NCBI GenBank assembly: GCA_963777695.1
Contig: CAVZRC010000003.1
Location: forward strand, 2,666,001 to 2,730,000
Direction of reading: 5' to 3'
Length of the DNA: 64,000 nt
Origin: CAVZRC01 sp963777695
GTDB taxonomy: Bacteria > Planctomycetota > Planctomycetia > Isosphaerales > Isosphaeraceae
This document shows positions 63,628-64,000 of the stretch, piece by piece. Made by a program: the position numbers and the translations under genes. The stretch's first letter is position 1. Each line of letters begins with the position of its first letter. The notes under the pieces are model-generated. The model ran no database searches. It had not been told where the DNA came from and saw only the letters and a list, made by a program, of their open reading frames with translations.

Positions 63628-64000
63628 TCGGCAACGCCGTCCTGGGACCGGCCTTCAACGCTGCGACGTGATCGGTGGATTTTGATTCTTCCCATTCATG
63701 CGCGATAATCGCATCGATGCGGTCACGCAGCCGGGCTTTCGCCCAGATGCGTCCGCCCTTGCCGCCCCGGAGTAGATCGGGATTCAGCACGCCGGAATTG
63801 ATCGTGATACCTCCGGTGATGTTTCCGCCTTCTCGCCCCGGCGCGTCGAAGGCACACCATTTCATGTTCTTCCGAAGGTCATCCGCTCCCAGCTTGTCCT
63901 CTGGTATGCCCAGTTCCTGCATTCGCAGGGCGCAGTATTCGTCCAGCCGATCCGCCCAGCGGCGGCTGAAATCCTCCGCATGGTCGGCGGGATCTTCCGG
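63584..64000 (-). CDS. C-terminal part of a protein of unknown function with an HE motif, open to the window edge
   Basis: The frame is open from the window end to the stop at 63584 (139 residues). The start is outside. Visible are HAEDFSRRWADRLDEYCALR, then LRKNMKWCAFDAPGREGGNI, GGITINSGVLNPDLL, and RLRDRIDAIIAHEWEESKST followed by DHVAALKAG. The IIAHEWEE stretch in a predicted helix recalls metallopeptidase-type HE motifs (as in polymorphic-toxin and immunity-associated domains), but the family is not known to me and the second metal motif is uncertain (DHVAALK may supply a His). It could be a free enzyme or the end of a larger protein. Confidence 0.55.
   Translation of the reverse strand, partial: PEDPADHAEDFSRRWADRLDEYCALRMQELGIPEDKLGADDLRKNMKWCAFDAPGREGGNITGGITINSGVLNPDLLRGGKGGRIWAKARLRDRIDAIIAHEWEESKSTDHVAALKAGPRTALPITDGARRILKAMAR

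Overview
The window is high-GC DNA from a planctomycete, most likely in or near the Isosphaeraceae. This is inferred from a gene set typical of that group, not from a marker-gene comparison. The diagnostic genes are a DUF1559 prepilin-like protein, a DUF1592-type c-type cytochrome protein coupled to a DUF1552 protein, a ThuA/PVC-haem giant protein, sigma factor/FecR and sigma factor/Ser-Thr-kinase pairs, PEP-CTERM proteins, and an EF-G of the spirochaete/planctomycete type (AHIDSGKT P-loop).

Layout. 0-5 kb is damaged: the start of a transposase leaves the left edge, followed by a truncated Hint-domain protein and a truncated TPR/glycosyltransferase-like gene joined head to head, then a small zinc-ribbon gene. 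5-19.5 kb is an ordinary core block: PIN/TRAM protein, HIT protein, membrane protein, fusA with a clear terminator, MBL hydrolase, GT39-like membrane protein carrying an in-frame palindrome, glpK, a PD-(D/E)XK-like protein, a HicBA-like toxin-antitoxin pair and ppdK. 19.5-26 kb is accessory: a split duplication brackets an IS66 remnant, a mosaic of five GGGAC-rich repeat families and an isolated PanE-like gene. A VOC gene next door is interrupted by an ISKra4-like element with exact 8-bp target duplications. 26-34 kb holds a GNAT protein, a sigma factor and membrane Ser/Thr kinase pair, two PEP-CTERM repeat proteins and a membrane protein. 34-40 kb holds the DUF1552/DUF1592 pair and an LRR protein. 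40-52 kb holds a MazF-like toxin pair, two tandem phosphatases, a thioesterase, a class A beta-lactamase-like protein, two giant tandem HEAT-repeat genes and an amidase. 52-59 kb holds a transposase fragment whose start lies in a long hairpin, the ThuA/PVC-haem protein, and a FecR/sigma operon. 59-64 kb holds the DUF1559 gene, a lipoprotein, a TPR protein, two adjacent tRNA genes and two small unknown genes.

Two themes cut across the window. First, about a dozen genes show one to many single-base frameshifts, clustered in particular stretches while neighbouring genes are clean. Sequencing or assembly error is the simplest explanation, so the 'pseudogene' entries should be read as 'reading frame broken in this sequence'. 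Second, intergenic DNA is rich in 60-150 bp palindromic elements built on one plan: two arms that pair with each other, each arm being a small hairpin itself. In two places such an element is translated as part of a protein.

Functionally the window shows cell-envelope and surface machinery (PEP-CTERM proteins, prepilin-like protein, secreted HEAT, haem and LRR proteins), signalling through sigma factor/FecR and sigma factor/kinase pairs, central metabolism (ppdK, glpK), translation (fusA, tRNAs) and two small toxin-antitoxin loci. No single operon for a known novel defence or biosynthetic system was found. The least explained region is the repeat mosaic at 20.4-21.9 kb with the gene it encloses.
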